64,000 bases of DNA from Bartonella sp. WD16.2 (GCF_002022505.1 NZ_CP019781.1:930001-994000), one strand, 5' to 3'. Numbered from the stretch's first letter, positions 30,808 to 42,263 are shown. Notes: generated from the sequence alone by a model not told the origin. Numbers and translations are program-made.

Positions 30808-32235
30808 TTTTTATAAAATGTAATTAGTTAAGAAATTTTGTCATTTTTTGCACAAAAGTTTTATAAGTATTTTTGAAAATTCACATGATTTGTTTTTTGT
30901 AAAATGGTATTCTAATTATAAATTGTAGTCTCTAAAATAACAGAAAATTTATGATGAGCTAAGTAAATTAAAAACAGCAATATAAAATGAGTGTAAAGTT
31001 ATTTTTTTGAAATGAGGCTTTTTTTGTGTGGAGTTTATTTCTCCTTTTTTGAATGTGTCTGTCGTCTATTTCAGATTTATAATTAACAGTTAATGTAAAT
31101 CTCAAAGCTTTTATAAGAAATATTTTAAATTCAACTTAATTAGAATGAGTTATTAGCGAAAACTTACAACTGAGCTGCCTTATTTACTGATTAAAAATTT
31201 TTCAATATAATCTTAAGAGGTAGCTATAATTAAAATTATCTATTTTTGTTCTCAAGTTATCATCATATTTTAAATATTTAACGCGAAGAATGTCTAAAAA
31301 GTCATTTTGTTAAAGTTTTTTCGTGTTTCTTTTACAAGAGAAAATTGATAATAATATTAAATTGATGCACAAACTAAAAACAATTTTAATGCATTCGCAT
31401 TATAACAAATTTAATTCATTCTTTTAATTAAAATATAGCTATAATTTATTGAATAATATATATTTATAGTAATAATTAGTTTTTTATAGTTACTGTATTT
31501 TGAATATTTTTTATCCGGATTGGTATCTTTTATAAGGTAAAATATCCACACCTTTTTACAAAAAAGTTTTATTTTAACCTCTTTTCAACTTAAAAGTAAA
31601 AAAGATGTATATTAATCATGGCTAAACAGCTTTAGCGATAAAATTTATTAACGTGCTTCACTTCTCTTCTATATTAACTTACAATATTTAAATTCTTTTT
31701 TAAATTTGTTTCTTTTTTATCAAACAAGTGAAAACAACACTCATAGATTGAAAAAATGATTTAAGATATATTAAAAAATTATTTTAAAACATATTTTTGC
31801 TTTTGAATTAAAGTATACGTTCACGTTCATTATTGAATTTTAAGTAATTTACTCGCAAATTAAAAATGAGTCCTATCATGCTTGAAAAATAATGAAAAAC
31901 CAGTCTTTTTATCAAGCTGATTATTATTAAAATTAATCGATACATTTTTGAATTAATTATAAGTTGCTTCAAACATTCGCTAATTATCAATATATTACGA
32001 AACACATTGGTCTCGTACTACAACTTTGCAACTTTACAGCTAGAATAGTGCATTTGTGCACTTTTTAAATGTTCCATTATATCTTCTCATAACAAACCAG
32101 CTAATATACAATTAAGCCTAAAAGTGCCAAATACAATTAAATACACTCATCAATCTGTTACTATAGCTTAAGGATTTTACCTAAATTTCCTCTGATATAA
32201 TCTAGTTATCTTGCTTACTCTTCCAAACGTTTTAT
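30808..32235. other. Long gene-free AT-rich interval
   Basis: About 1.4 kb with no supportable gene. Only a 65-residue frame at 31808-32005 on the minus strand exists, rich in Ile, Leu and Asn and with no family features. This looks like fully decayed DNA between the outer-membrane protein and the rhlE remnant. Confidence 0.6.
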
Positions 32236-33590
32236 TTAAGCCACCTGTTTTATTGACTTACGAAAACGAAATGATTTAGCACGTTTTGTTGTTGTGTTTG
32301 CTTTCTTATATCTTTTACTTTTAGATGAAGAATTTTTGATATGTGATTGTTTAATTTCATCTATATAATCAAAACTCTGCTTCTGACATTGAGATTTTTT
32401 AAACAATGTTTCTTACCATTTTCTGGTATAAGAGATTTTTCTAAGAGTATTGCAATTTGTGGTGGGATATCTTTGTGAGTTAATTTCATTCGAATAACGT
32501 GTTCTACAGCACGTAAACGCACTTGTTCTACCTTTTCATCAAAAAGTGTAATAGCGTTGCCAAACGTACCATTTCGTCCCGTACGGCCAATACAATGTAC
32601 ATAATTTTCAGCTTCATCCGGCAAATCATAATTAATAACGTGGCTGACTCCAGGCACATCAATACTACATGCAGCAATATCAGTTGCAACAAGAATCCCT
32701 ACTGACCCTTCACGAAAAGCTTTTAACGCACGCTGTCGTGCAGCATGCGATTTATTTCCATGAATTACTGGCAACAGAATATCCCACCTTCGTCAAACTG
32801 CGCGCAACAGCATCAGCGCCATGTTTAGTTCGCGTAAAAATAATAACCGAAGCTAAAGCTGGATCTGTTAAAAACTTATTCAAAACGCTCTTTTTTTCAT
32901 TTGTAGAAACACAATATAATTTTTGAGTAATTTTTGTAGCAACAGTCCCTTGAGGAACAATTTCTATTTTTACTGGTTCATTAGCAAACTCTTTACAAGA
33001 GTAACTATTTCTTACGGCATTGTCGCCGAAAAAAAGCGTTGTTTGACAAAAGTTTTGCAATGCGTTGTACATCGCGAATAAAGCCTATATCTAATATACG
33101 GTCAGTTTCATCCAAAACCAGAAAACGAGACTGAGAAAGATCAATGCATTTTTCACAGACAAGATCCATTAAACGCCCTGGTGTTGCAATTAAAACATCC
33201 ACACCTGTTTTCATACGTTTGATCTGTGCAGATCGAGACACCCCCCCTAAAATTAAACATGTTGAAAGATGAGATCCTTTTGCAAGCATACGAATTGATT
33301 CTTCAATCTGAACTGCAAGTTCACGAGTTGGAACCAAGATCAAAGCTCGTGCAGTTTTAGGATATCTTTTATCACCTAAAGCCAAAATTTGACTCAAAAC
33401 AGATAACCCAAATACTAATGTTTTTTCCAGAACCAGTTTGTGCAATACCTAAAATATCATGCTTTTTTAGCATTATTGGAATAGCTTGTTTTGAATAGGC
33501 TTAGATTTGTTTATACAAGCAATAAATAGGTTTTCAGTTAAAAGTGCAGGTATACTCAATTTTATAAAGGTATTTTTTTATATTCACAAC
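32236..33590 (-). pseudogene. rhlE: RhlE-type DEAD-box RNA helicase, multiply broken
   Basis: The pieces in order are an N-terminal scrap (LLTENLFIACINKSKPIQ), the Walker A region GIAQTGSGK, a block with LVPTREL, ATPGRLMDL and LDETDRILDIGF, then VTRTK-type and QKLYCV segments, HVINYDLPDEAENYVH and a basic tail ending at 32236-32238. At least four frame changes separate them. One lies near 33497 (one A short), one near 33425 (an extra A after SGK), others near 33020-33070, 32770 and 32400. Motifs are also eroded: DEAD is DETD, ARGIDVPG is ACSIDVPG and HRIGRTGR is HCIGRTGR. The gene is certainly dead. Confidence 0.88.
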
Positions 33591-33887
33591 AAAATCTCTC
33601 TTTAACTCAAGAACTGTTAGACAGCTAACAAGATATAATTACATCACTTTAAATTCCGCATAATCGAGATTTGACATTGAACATTTAAAATACGGCTTAA
33701 ATAGAAATAAGCGACTTGAGCAGTTCATAAGTATTTTAAAATTTAAAGAGAAAATATAAAATTACTTTGTAAAACGCCAATATTTAAGCTTAAATGTCTT
33801 AAGCTATACTATTGTTGGATTAAAATAAAAAAGCAAGTACTTTCTAAAAGCATTTATTATAACCAGAAGAAACATTAGATTTATTAT

Positions 33888-34433
33888 TTATCTTTTTATT
33901 ACTGTTTCCTTTGGAAGATTGATTCCATCAAAATCAGGATAAATTTCAAGAAAAACTGGATTTTGTATTGTTTTCTGCCCCCCATAAATTAGATACCACC
34001 TGTTATTATCAAAAATCGCCAATGTCTTATAGCGAATAATGCGATCTTCTGTTTTTAGCGTAGTTGGAATCAAAGCGTAAAAAGTACCATTATCTGTTTG
34101 CCGATAATCTATCTTTATCTCATCTAAATAATAAGCGTCAGCAGATAAATTTTCAAACTGAACATGGAGCTGTTTAAGCAAACTGTCGCGTAAATCATCT
34201 TCTGTTGTATTTAATCGATGCGCCATTTCTTTATAAAGCCGACCAGGCATATGATCAGAAACAACCGCAAAATTTCTGTCCTTTATAGCATTATTGATAT
34301 CAACAACTAAGTTTAAAAGCTCTGTCTTTTGTATTGTTGTTTGTTTGGCTACTAAACCTTGTCCGCCAATACCTAACAACAAAAATACACCCAGCGTAAA
34401 ACAATGAAAAAATCTCATTTTTATAACTTTCAC
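33888..34433 (-). CDS. Conserved exported protein of unknown function
   Basis: The 181-residue product has a signal peptide (FFHCFTLGVFLLLGIGGQGL) and a soluble domain with DINNAIKDRNFAVVSDHMPG and a C-terminal NNRWYLIYGG block ending FDGINLPKE. That shape suits a small periplasmic domain, but I do not recognise a named family. The start at 34433 is GTG; an ATG five codons in is an alternative. It follows ilvA closely (21 nt) on the same strand and may be cotranscribed. Confidence 0.7.
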   Translation of the reverse strand: MKVIKMRFFHCFTLGVFLLLGIGGQGLVAKQTTIQKTELLNLVVDINNAIKDRNFAVVSDHMPGRLYKEMAHRLNTTEDDLRDSLLKQLHVQFENLSADAYYLDEIKIDYRQTDNGTFYALIPTTLKTEDRIIRYKTLAIFDNNRWYLIYGGQKTIQNPVFLEIYPDFDGINLPKETVIKR

Positions 34434-34454
34434 TCTAATAAAAAATTTAGACTC

Positions 34455-35720
34455 TCAGATTACAAAATCAAATAATACCTGATCATTAGTAATATCACGA
34501 TAAGGCCAACCTAATGCTTGAAAATTTTTCTCTAAGACGTAAAAATTATCATATTTTTTTGTTTCAATTGCAATCAAAACAGAACCAAAATTTCTAGTTG
34601 ATTTTTTGAGATATTCAAACCGCACAATGTCATCATCTGGCGCTAATTGAGCAAGAAAACTACGCAAAGTACCAGGGTGTTGTGGGAAACCAAAAATAAA
34701 ATATTTTTTTAATCCCTGAAAACGCAAAGAGCGCTCTTTAATGTCTGGCAAACGTTCAAAATCAAAATTACCACCTGAAATAACTAAAAGAATTTTTTTG
34801 CCTTTCAATTCCTGACAAGAAATACTTTTAAGAGCATCAATCGACAAAGCACCAGCTGGCTCAAGAACTACACCTTCAACATTGAGCATTTCAACCATTG
34901 TAGAACAGACTCTGTTTTCAGGAACTGTAATAATACAATCGGGTGAAAATTGCTGCAACATAGTATAATTTAACGCGCCAATTTCAGCCACAGCAGCACC
35001 ATCTATAAATGTATTAATATTTTCAAGTTTGACATGTTTTTTGTTTTTTAAACATGCAAGTAAGCTCGCTGCTCCTTCTGGTTCAACAAAACGGATCTTT
35101 GTTTTCCAACCATATTCATGTAAAAAATTGCTCACACCACTAGCCAGACCACCACCACCCACAGGTACAATAATCAAATCTGGCTCACTTCCTCCATTAA
35201 GTTTTTTCCATTGTAAAGCAGCCTCACATAAAACTGTTGCTTGCCCTGTAACAATGCGAATATCGTCAAAAGGTGGTGCCATCACACCTCCCCCATCAGC
35301 TACAAAAGACTGCGCAGCCTCATAGCATTGGTCAAATGTATCACCAACCAAACGGATTTCAATAAATTCCTTACCGAAAATGCGTGTTTTATCAATTTTT
35401 TGCTGTGGTGTTGTCACAGGCATAAAAATAATGCCTCTACGTTTAAAATAGTGACAAACAAAAGAAACCCCTTGTGCATGATTACCTGCTGATGCACAAA
35501 CAAATGCCGCATCTTGAGATACCTTATCAAGCATTTCTGAAACAAAATTGAAAGCACCACGAATTTTATACGACCGTACAGGTGTTAAATCCTCACGTTT
35601 TAAATAAATTTCCGCATCATATTTTTGACTAAGAAATTCATTACGCTGAAGTGGTGTTTCAGTAAAAACATTACGTAAAGCTACCATAGCTTTAGTTACA
35701 TCTTGAACAAATTCACTCAT
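34455..35720 (-). CDS. ilvA: Threonine ammonia-lyase
   Basis: A PLP enzyme converting threonine to 2-oxobutanoate, the first step toward isoleucine. The 421-residue product has the PLP lysine in VRSYKIRGAFN, the PLP phosphate-binding glycine loop in IVPVGGGGLASGV, SAGNHAQGV, and a C-terminal regulatory domain (YFIFGFPQHPGTLRSFLAQL) of the single-ACT-like type. It is intact, but ilvC and ilvN in this window are broken, so the pathway may no longer run. It faces away from tRNA-Leu. Confidence 0.93.
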   Translation of the reverse strand: MSEFVQDVTKAMVALRNVFTETPLQRNEFLSQKYDAEIYLKREDLTPVRSYKIRGAFNFVSEMLDKVSQDAAFVCASAGNHAQGVSFVCHYFKRRGIIFMPVTTPQQKIDKTRIFGKEFIEIRLVGDTFDQCYEAAQSFVADGGGVMAPPFDDIRIVTGQATVLCEAALQWKKLNGGSEPDLIIVPVGGGGLASGVSNFLHEYGWKTKIRFVEPEGAASLLACLKNKKHVKLENINTFIDGAAVAEIGALNYTMLQQFSPDCIITVPENRVCSTMVEMLNVEGVVLEPAGALSIDALKSISCQELKGKKILLVISGGNFDFERLPDIKERSLRFQGLKKYFIFGFPQHPGTLRSFLAQLAPDDDIVRFEYLKKSTRNFGSVLIAIETKKYDNFYVLEKNFQALGWPYRDITNDQVLFDFVI

Positions 35721-35878
35721 AGCACCACTTATTTTCCTGCTTTATTGATAATGTATAGATTTCTTCTAACTGTAAAAACAATTATTGTCAGTCAAAAATT
35801 TATCAAAAAACGAAAGAAGTTTCTTCTGTTATTAATTCTTGATTAAATAAAAGATATAGCTTATGAGAAGCCCTTATC

Positions 35879-35964
35879 GCGGACGTGATGAAATAGGTAA
35901 ACATAGCAGACTTAAAATCTGCCGGTCGAAGGCCTTGCGGGTTCAAGTCCCGCCGTCCGCACCA
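35879..35964 (+). tRNA. tRNA-Leu (TAA)
   Basis: Cloverleaf with acceptor GCGGACG/CGTCCGC, anticodon loop CTTAAAA with anticodon TAA, a variable arm (CGGTCGAAGGCCTTGCG region) and encoded CCA. 86 nt. Confidence 0.94.
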
Positions 35965-36495
35965 TTATATACCATTATATAAAATCTTTTCCTACTTCAG
36001 TCCTATTGGAAATGATAAAAACTCTTTTAAAATCACTTTATGTAAAGAATTATAGCATTATTAATGCGGCACAGATAATTACTAAAAATTGTAAATAAAG
36101 AGTTGTTAAGGCATTTTTTAATCATACCTTCTTGGCAATTTACTAATAATGCTCCGCTAAACAGTTAGGGTTGCCACCATGAATCACCCCAAACACTTTT
36201 TAAAAGCAATTTTAAGTTCTACAGTTTGAACATCTTTTTGTAGTTAATGAAATTTAAGATCTATATATAGATTCTTTAAGCAATCTGATTTTACATATCT
36301 GAATTGAACCTAATAAATGCGTATCAACCTTTTCTTATTCTTTCTCTGATCTTCTCGAATATGAGAAATCCTTTTTATGAAAAAGCATCAAAATTTTCAT
36401 AAATATATCACCAATTTCATAACTAAATAGATCAGAAAATTTTACTACAAAACTCTTCCAACAAACACCCTATAATAAAAGAATCGTAAACTATT
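35965..36495. other. Gene-free interval
   Basis: About 530 nt after tRNA-Leu. It begins with a short tandem of ACCATTATAT. No supportable gene, RNA or strong hairpin is seen. Confidence 0.5.
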
Positions 36496-36768
36496 TTATT
36501 TAAAAAATACTCTACTTTCAGCTATCTCTATAGTATCGTCTGCTTTTATTGCAAAATTATCCTTATTGGAAAAAGTAATAAAACAGCCCTTTGTACAAAC
36601 TGTAATCATTTGGCCAGTATCTAGTGAAATATTTGAACGTGCACTTCCTTCAGCAATAATAAGCAACTGTACTGTTAAACCATTATTTTTCACAGTTGCT
36701 GCAAAAACTTTCATAGAAAAAATACTTAATAACGTCATTGTAATAAAAATATAAAAATATTTTAGCAC
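36496..36768 (-). CDS. Small exported protein of unknown function
   Basis: The 90-residue product has a signal peptide ending near VFAATV and a short beta-rich domain (NISLDTGQMITVCTKGCFITFSNKD) with a CXXXC pair. Its start overlaps the mscS stop by seven bases, so it is likely translated with the channel gene. The family is not recognised. Confidence 0.7.
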   Translation of the reverse strand: MLKYFYIFITMTLLSIFSMKVFAATVKNNGLTVQLLIIAEGSARSNISLDTGQMITVCTKGCFITFSNKDNFAIKADDTIEIAESRVFFK

Positions 36769-39134
36769 TCCAAAATTCCTTCCTCAAAAAAACGTTTATA
36801 AAGCATAAAGCGAAGAGCATTGTTTACCTTAGAAGTAGAAGTAATATTAGGTACGTAAATAGCCAAAGTAAATGAAAAGTTTTGTTTATCAAATCCAGTA
36901 AAATTCACCTGCGGCGCAGGGTTTTTCAAAACCCCCTCCGTCGCAGAAGCAATCTCTAGCAATATTTGAACGACGTATTCTGGATCAACATTAGTTGCAA
37001 CAGTCAAAGGTATATCAATTCGCCCCATTTTATTACGACGCGTCCAATTATTTACGTTGTTATTAATGAGATTTGAGTTAGGAATAATGATTGTTTGGCG
37101 CTGAAATGTCTCAAGTTCAGTTGCACGCACACTAATACGTTTGACAATACCACGAACCGATCCTGATTCTACGTAATCACCTAATTTAAATGGCCGCCCG
37201 ATTAAAATAATAAGCCCAGATACAAAATTCTGGACAATATTCTGCAAACCAAAACCGATACCAAGTGAAAGTCCCCCAGCAACAAGCGCCAAACTACTAA
37301 GATTAAAACCTGCTGTTGATACTCCTAACAAGACCGATAAAGCTATACCCCCATAGCTTATGACCGTTTTGATAGAATTGCGCACACCCAGATCGAATTC
37401 TCCACGCTCCATTACTGTGCCATCTAACCAACCAATAAATAGACGAATAATGAATAAACAAACAAAGAAAACAACCATTCCCATGACAATAGAAATCAAA
37501 GAAATAGATATATTTCCAATTTGAAAACCAGTCATTAATTGCCAAAATACTGCCCCTATCTCAGAATACGAAAATCCAAACTGTCCAATAATTGGCACTG
37601 TACAAAATACAAACACGACCACATTAAGAAAAATACTAATAACAGTTCCCAATTGATCCATTGTTTTCTCCTCGAGATGAAACCATTTCATCAAGGTGTG
37701 GCCAATTCCTGTTTTGATAAATTCCCCTTTAGATGCGATAGCACGTGTACTTTGTATCCCCAAATACATCAGAATCAAAAATGCACTACTGATCACAATC
37801 AGTTGTACAACAAAACGCGCCAAACCAATATAACCTAAAAAATCCATCACAATAAGAAATAATCCCAATACTAAGAGAGGAACACGTATATAAAGTGGCC
37901 AGAGTAGTGGTTTTATCTCTCCATTTTGAAAACGCCTACGTCTAAACTGCAAAGGTATAAACGAAATAATAAACAGCAAAACTCCTACGAGAAAAACAGC
38001 AATAAAACTTTTAGCAATTGTCAAAGAAAAAGATGCTGAAACAACCCAATAAATGCTATTAAAAACAGCATCAAGCGCTAAAACTCCACCTAACAGAGTA
38101 AGTAAAATTACCAGTTGATATGCTGGTGATGGTGCAACATTCACAAGGCGGATAGACGCCATTTTTGGTGATAAAAGAGCAACTGCTATACGATTTATCA
38201 AAAAAACCATAATAATTTGGTGCCCAATTGTATAAAATACTTCTGTAAGCTTCCCAAAAGTCAAATTGAAATAATACAATAGGAAAAATGTCAAATAAAC
38301 ACAAAAAACACATACAAATGAAGGCAAAAGAATTGAAATAAAAGCAACCAATAAACGCTGTAGATAAGGGACTTCGTCATTTTCTTTGACAACGCGGCAC
38401 CTTACGTGTGCAATACTTGCGCACGAAAAATAAGAAAGACTTAAAGCAACAACAAGTGAAATAAAAAAAGTAGAAAATAATTGTAATGGTTTGAAATGAT
38501 ACACAAATTTCCACCAAGAGTTAAACAATGAAATAAAATCAAATGAAGTCTCTTTGGTTTTTGTAATAATATCTTCAAGCATTGACATTGAAAATTCAAA
38601 TTTGTACGTAAGCGTGCGTGTAAACAGTGCTCGAGATTGAGAAATAGCACGTTCCGTCATCTTATTTGCAGTCAAAAATATTTCTTCAAACTGACATACT
38701 ATACTATTAATTTTAGCCTTTTGCTCTATCAGACCAGAGCGCTCCTTACTTTGGTTTTCTAAGTCTGTTTGACCATCTTGTAGCTCAGCTAACTGGTCAA
38801 GAAGTATATTAATGTTACTAAGAGGAGCACGTAAAACAAATGCAGCCTCTAAAGCACGTTTACTGATATCTTGCGCCTGCAACCGCCACTCTTTTACAAT
38901 GTGTTCATCTTCTGATTCACTTTCAAAGTTTTTTTGTAAAGACTCGATATCTTGTTTAAGAGTCTCAAGAATTGGCTGTTGTTGTTCAACAATTTCTTCA
39001 ACCAATTGTGAAGTTATTGATTGTCCAGTTTCTGTAGTTGGAGATGCTAAATTTCCCCATGAAAAAGCGCTAAATAAAACATTAATCGTGATGATTGAGA
39101 AAAAAACACATAATTTTTTAAAAAATGAATACAT
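36762..39134 (-). CDS. Large MscS-family mechanosensitive channel
   Basis: An inner-membrane channel that releases osmolytes on membrane tension. The 790-residue product has a signal peptide, a periplasmic coiled-coil N-terminal domain (DUF3772-like, about 40-200), several membrane segments, and a C-terminal MscS pore: GLSLGIGFGLQNIVQNF, IGRPFKLGDYVE and the beta domain with TIIIPNSNLINNNVNNW. This layout is typical for Rhizobiales channels of about 800 residues. It overlaps a small exported-protein gene. Confidence 0.9.
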   Translation of the reverse strand: MYSFFKKLCVFFSIITINVLFSAFSWGNLASPTTETGQSITSQLVEEIVEQQQPILETLKQDIESLQKNFESESEDEHIVKEWRLQAQDISKRALEAAFVLRAPLSNINILLDQLAELQDGQTDLENQSKERSGLIEQKAKINSIVCQFEEIFLTANKMTERAISQSRALFTRTLTYKFEFSMSMLEDIITKTKETSFDFISLFNSWWKFVYHFKPLQLFSTFFISLVVALSLSYFSCASIAHVRCRVVKENDEVPYLQRLLVAFISILLPSFVCVFCVYLTFFLLYYFNLTFGKLTEVFYTIGHQIIMVFLINRIAVALLSPKMASIRLVNVAPSPAYQLVILLTLLGGVLALDAVFNSIYWVVSASFSLTIAKSFIAVFLVGVLLFIISFIPLQFRRRRFQNGEIKPLLWPLYIRVPLLVLGLFLIVMDFLGYIGLARFVVQLIVISSAFLILMYLGIQSTRAIASKGEFIKTGIGHTLMKWFHLEEKTMDQLGTVISIFLNVVVFVFCTVPIIGQFGFSYSEIGAVFWQLMTGFQIGNISISLISIVMGMVVFFVCLFIIRLFIGWLDGTVMERGEFDLGVRNSIKTVISYGGIALSVLLGVSTAGFNLSSLALVAGGLSLGIGFGLQNIVQNFVSGLIILIGRPFKLGDYVESGSVRGIVKRISVRATELETFQRQTIIIPNSNLINNNVNNWTRRNKMGRIDIPLTVATNVDPEYVVQILLEIASATEGVLKNPAPQVNFTGFDKQNFSFTLAIYVPNITSTSKVNNALRFMLYKRFFEEGILEC

Positions 39135-39736
39135 ATCCGCCCTAAAAATAAGTAAAAAGAGTAACTCCTTTTAAAGTATGGCATAAGATAATATTTCCAA
39201 CTCTCATAGAATAATTCCATAAAAGTTTCCCCTCACCCAATAATGCTGATAAAGGAGATTAATAAACCTAAAATCAATAAGACAAAAAATATTTTAGCAT
39301 GTTTTTTGCTCTTATATTGCAACAAATTTTCTCTTTTGTACAATTTGTTTTTTGTTCAACGTGAACAATATAGTCGATCAATAACTTAGAAATGCGTACG
39401 CACTTGATCAGAGTACGACATACTGATAATGTAGTAGGTATTATGGCTTTATCTAGAAAATAAACACAATCAACTGAATTTCACGATGATTACAAATAAA
39501 ATGTATAACAGCTTATACCTATTATGATTTACCTGTTGCAACTTTCCAAAACAGGCATTGAATATATTTTAAATCCTATAATCATTGCTCGTATAAGGTG
39601 TTATAGTCTTCAAAAATAATATTTTCAAATTAACATTGCTTCTTCTGTTTTTTGAGCTGCAAAATTATCAGTTTAATTTTACTTTGCGCACTTTAACTTT
39701 AATAATTCTTACAGTGCCTATTAGTTGGAATATATC
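39135..39736. other. Gene-free interval before secDF
   Basis: About 600 nt between the divergent mscS and secDF genes. It must carry their promoters, but no box pair stands out. No gene is seen. Confidence 0.4.
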
Positions 39737-42238
39737 ATGCGTACACCTGGCTGGCTAATTACTCTCTATTGCCTTATCCTTTTAAGTGGCATTTACGTTG
39801 CATTACCTAATTTATTTTCACAAGAGCAAATTAAAAACTCTAAATTCCTGCCTAACACCCACGTAACACTTGGACTTGATCTTCAAGGGGGATCTTCTCT
39901 TTTACTCGAAGTTGATGTAAAAACATTAAAGCGTGATCAGTTACGTACAGTTTTAGATAATGTACGCACAAAACTGCGTGAGCAAAAAATTCGTACATCA
40001 AATATTCGTATCATCGAAGATGATATTATTATTGTTATTTCCGATCCTACACAAAATCAAAAAGCCATCACTGCTTTAGAAACATTGATCATGCCGATAC
40101 AAAATAGCTTTGGCACCACAACCAATGATATCGCTATTAGCACTCAAAGTGAGAATATCCGTGTAACATTAACTGAATCTGGTATTAAGGACCGTATTAA
40201 AAACACTGTCGAACAAAGCTTAGAAATCATCCGCCGGCGTATTGATCAGATAGGTGTCGCTGAGCCCGCTATTCAAAAAGTGGGAACTAATCGTATTATG
40301 GTTCAATTGCCTGGTCTCCAAGATCCAAAACAATTACGTGATCTTCTAGGAACAACCGCAAAAATGACCTTCCACCTTGTTCCTTCCAATGTGGATGTAA
40401 ACACCCCGCCTATAGGTGTTTCAATTCTTCCTGGATATACTGATGAAAATCAACATTATGCAATTTATGATCAAATTGCTTTGGATGGAAATGTGCTAAA
40501 AGACGCACGTGCAGGTTTCGACCCGCAAATGCCAGGACGTGCTATTATCTCGTTCACCATGAATTCAATTGGTTCTAAAATATTTGCGGAAATAACACGC
40601 AAAAACATTAACCGTCCCTTTGCAATTGTTCTTGATAACAAAGTTTTGACCGCTCCTGTTATTAATGGCGTTATCCCTAATGGACAGGGTCAAATCACAG
40701 GAAATTTTGATATAAAAGAAGCATCAACCCTTGCTGCTCTACTTCGAGCTGGCTCTTTGCCTGCACCATTAATTGTTATTGAAGAAAGAACTGTAGGCCC
40801 AGATCTTGGTGCAGATGCTATTAAAATGGGACTGTATACAGGAATTATAGGTTTTGTTCTCGTCGCCATTTTCATGTTTCTTCTATATGGTATTTGGGGC
40901 ATTATCACCGATATAGCGCTAGCACTACATACTATTTTGACACTTGCAGCATTAAGTCTTCTCGGTGCTACACTTACACTGCCAGGTATTGCAGGTATTA
41001 TTTTGGGTATTGGCATTGCTGTCGATGCCAATATTTTGATTAATGAACGTATTCGAGAAGAAAGTCGAAAAGGTGTCAGCGCCTTTGCCGCCTTAGATCG
41101 TGGATTTAAACAAGCTTTTGCAACTATTGTTGACGCCAATGTTACCGCTATTATTGCAACCATTTTACTTTTTTGGTTTGGTAATGGCCCTATTCGTGGT
41201 TTTGCAATCACAATGTTACTTGGAATTGTTATTTCCATGTTCACTGATATCACCATAGTGCGTATCATCATGGTTTGGGTTGTCCGTAAATGGAAAATAA
41301 AAACGTTGCGTATTCAACCCTTTTTTGACTTTACCTTACACAATATAACTTTCCACTTTATGAAAGCCCGTTTTATAGGTATTGGTATTTCAATTATTTT
41401 ATCACTTGCTTCAATTTTTCTGTTTTTTAAACCTGGTCTGAATTTTGGCATCGATTTTATTGGCGGCAGCCAAATGAGTATAACGACAAAAGCACCAGCA
41501 AATTTGGCTACCTTACGCTCAACGCTTTCTGCCCTTAATATTGGTGAAGTAAAATTGCAAAATATTGACAATGCACATACAGTTTTAATTCGTATCCAGA
41601 AACAAAATGGCAATGAAATGCAACAAACCGTTGCCATGGATAAGGTTAAGGCAGCCATACAGAATATCTACCCAGATGCTATATTTGATCAAATAGAAAT
41701 TGTTGGCCCTAAGATTTCAGAGGAATTTGTCACAGCTAGTGTTATTGCTGTTACACTGGCAGCAATTGCTATGTCACTCTATATTTGGTGGCGTTTTGAA
41801 TGGTTTTTTGCAGTTGGGGCAATTGTCACACTTATTCTTGATATCACAAAAATGATTGGTCTTTTTGCTTTATTTCAATTTGATTTCAATTTGACTGCCA
41901 TTGCTGCCCTTTTAACGATTGTCGGTTACTCGATTAACGATAAAGTAGTTGTTTATGACCGCATGCGTGAAAATATGCGTCTTTATAAAAAAATGCCGAT
42001 GCATCAATTGATAAACCTCTCGATTAATCAAGTTTTTACACGCTGTGTCTTCACATCAGCCACTACAATATTCGCTATGTTGCCTATGGCATTATGGGGC
42101 GGAAGTGCTGTTTATAATTTTGCATTGCCTATGGTCTTTGGCATCATTATTGCAACATTATCTTCTGTCTTTATTGCAGCACCTATCTTATTATTGTTAA
42201 GTAACTGGGGTATAAGCAAAATAAAAGAAAAAGCATAA
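39737..42238 (+). CDS. secDF: Fused SecD-SecF protein export subunit
   Basis: SecDF uses proton motive force to pull proteins out of the translocon. The 833-residue product starts MRTPGWLITLYC; an upstream TTG adds MEYI. The SecD part has GLDLQGGSSLLLEVD, P1 head sequences, GRAIISF and AGSLPAPL, then six membrane segments. The SecF half begins near residue 540 and has GLNFGIDFIGGSQ and the SINDKVVVYDRMRENMR loop. Fusion of the two is common in Rhizobiales. Confidence 0.96.
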   Translation: MRTPGWLITLYCLILLSGIYVALPNLFSQEQIKNSKFLPNTHVTLGLDLQGGSSLLLEVDVKTLKRDQLRTVLDNVRTKLREQKIRTSNIRIIEDDIIIVISDPTQNQKAITALETLIMPIQNSFGTTTNDIAISTQSENIRVTLTESGIKDRIKNTVEQSLEIIRRRIDQIGVAEPAIQKVGTNRIMVQLPGLQDPKQLRDLLGTTAKMTFHLVPSNVDVNTPPIGVSILPGYTDENQHYAIYDQIALDGNVLKDARAGFDPQMPGRAIISFTMNSIGSKIFAEITRKNINRPFAIVLDNKVLTAPVINGVIPNGQGQITGNFDIKEASTLAALLRAGSLPAPLIVIEERTVGPDLGADAIKMGLYTGIIGFVLVAIFMFLLYGIWGIITDIALALHTILTLAALSLLGATLTLPGIAGIILGIGIAVDANILINERIREESRKGVSAFAALDRGFKQAFATIVDANVTAIIATILLFWFGNGPIRGFAITMLLGIVISMFTDITIVRIIMVWVVRKWKIKTLRIQPFFDFTLHNITFHFMKARFIGIGISIILSLASIFLFFKPGLNFGIDFIGGSQMSITTKAPANLATLRSTLSALNIGEVKLQNIDNAHTVLIRIQKQNGNEMQQTVAMDKVKAAIQNIYPDAIFDQIEIVGPKISEEFVTASVIAVTLAAIAMSLYIWWRFEWFFAVGAIVTLILDITKMIGLFALFQFDFNLTAIAALLTIVGYSINDKVVVYDRMRENMRLYKKMPMHQLINLSINQVFTRCVFTSATTIFAMLPMALWGGSAVYNFALPMVFGIIIATLSSVFIAAPILLLLSNWGISKIKEKA

Positions 42239-42263
42239 ACAATAAAATTCAACAAACCACAAA

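Noticed and set aside
31808..32005. A 65-residue minus-strand frame in the gene-free stretch
   Set aside because: Ile/Leu/Asn-rich with no motif, no ribosome site and no neighbour; chance frame in AT-rich DNA.
40690..41271. A 193-residue minus-strand frame inside secDF
   Set aside because: Long but wholly antisense to a clear, conserved gene; repeats of Ile/Pro/Ala come from membrane-codon shadows.
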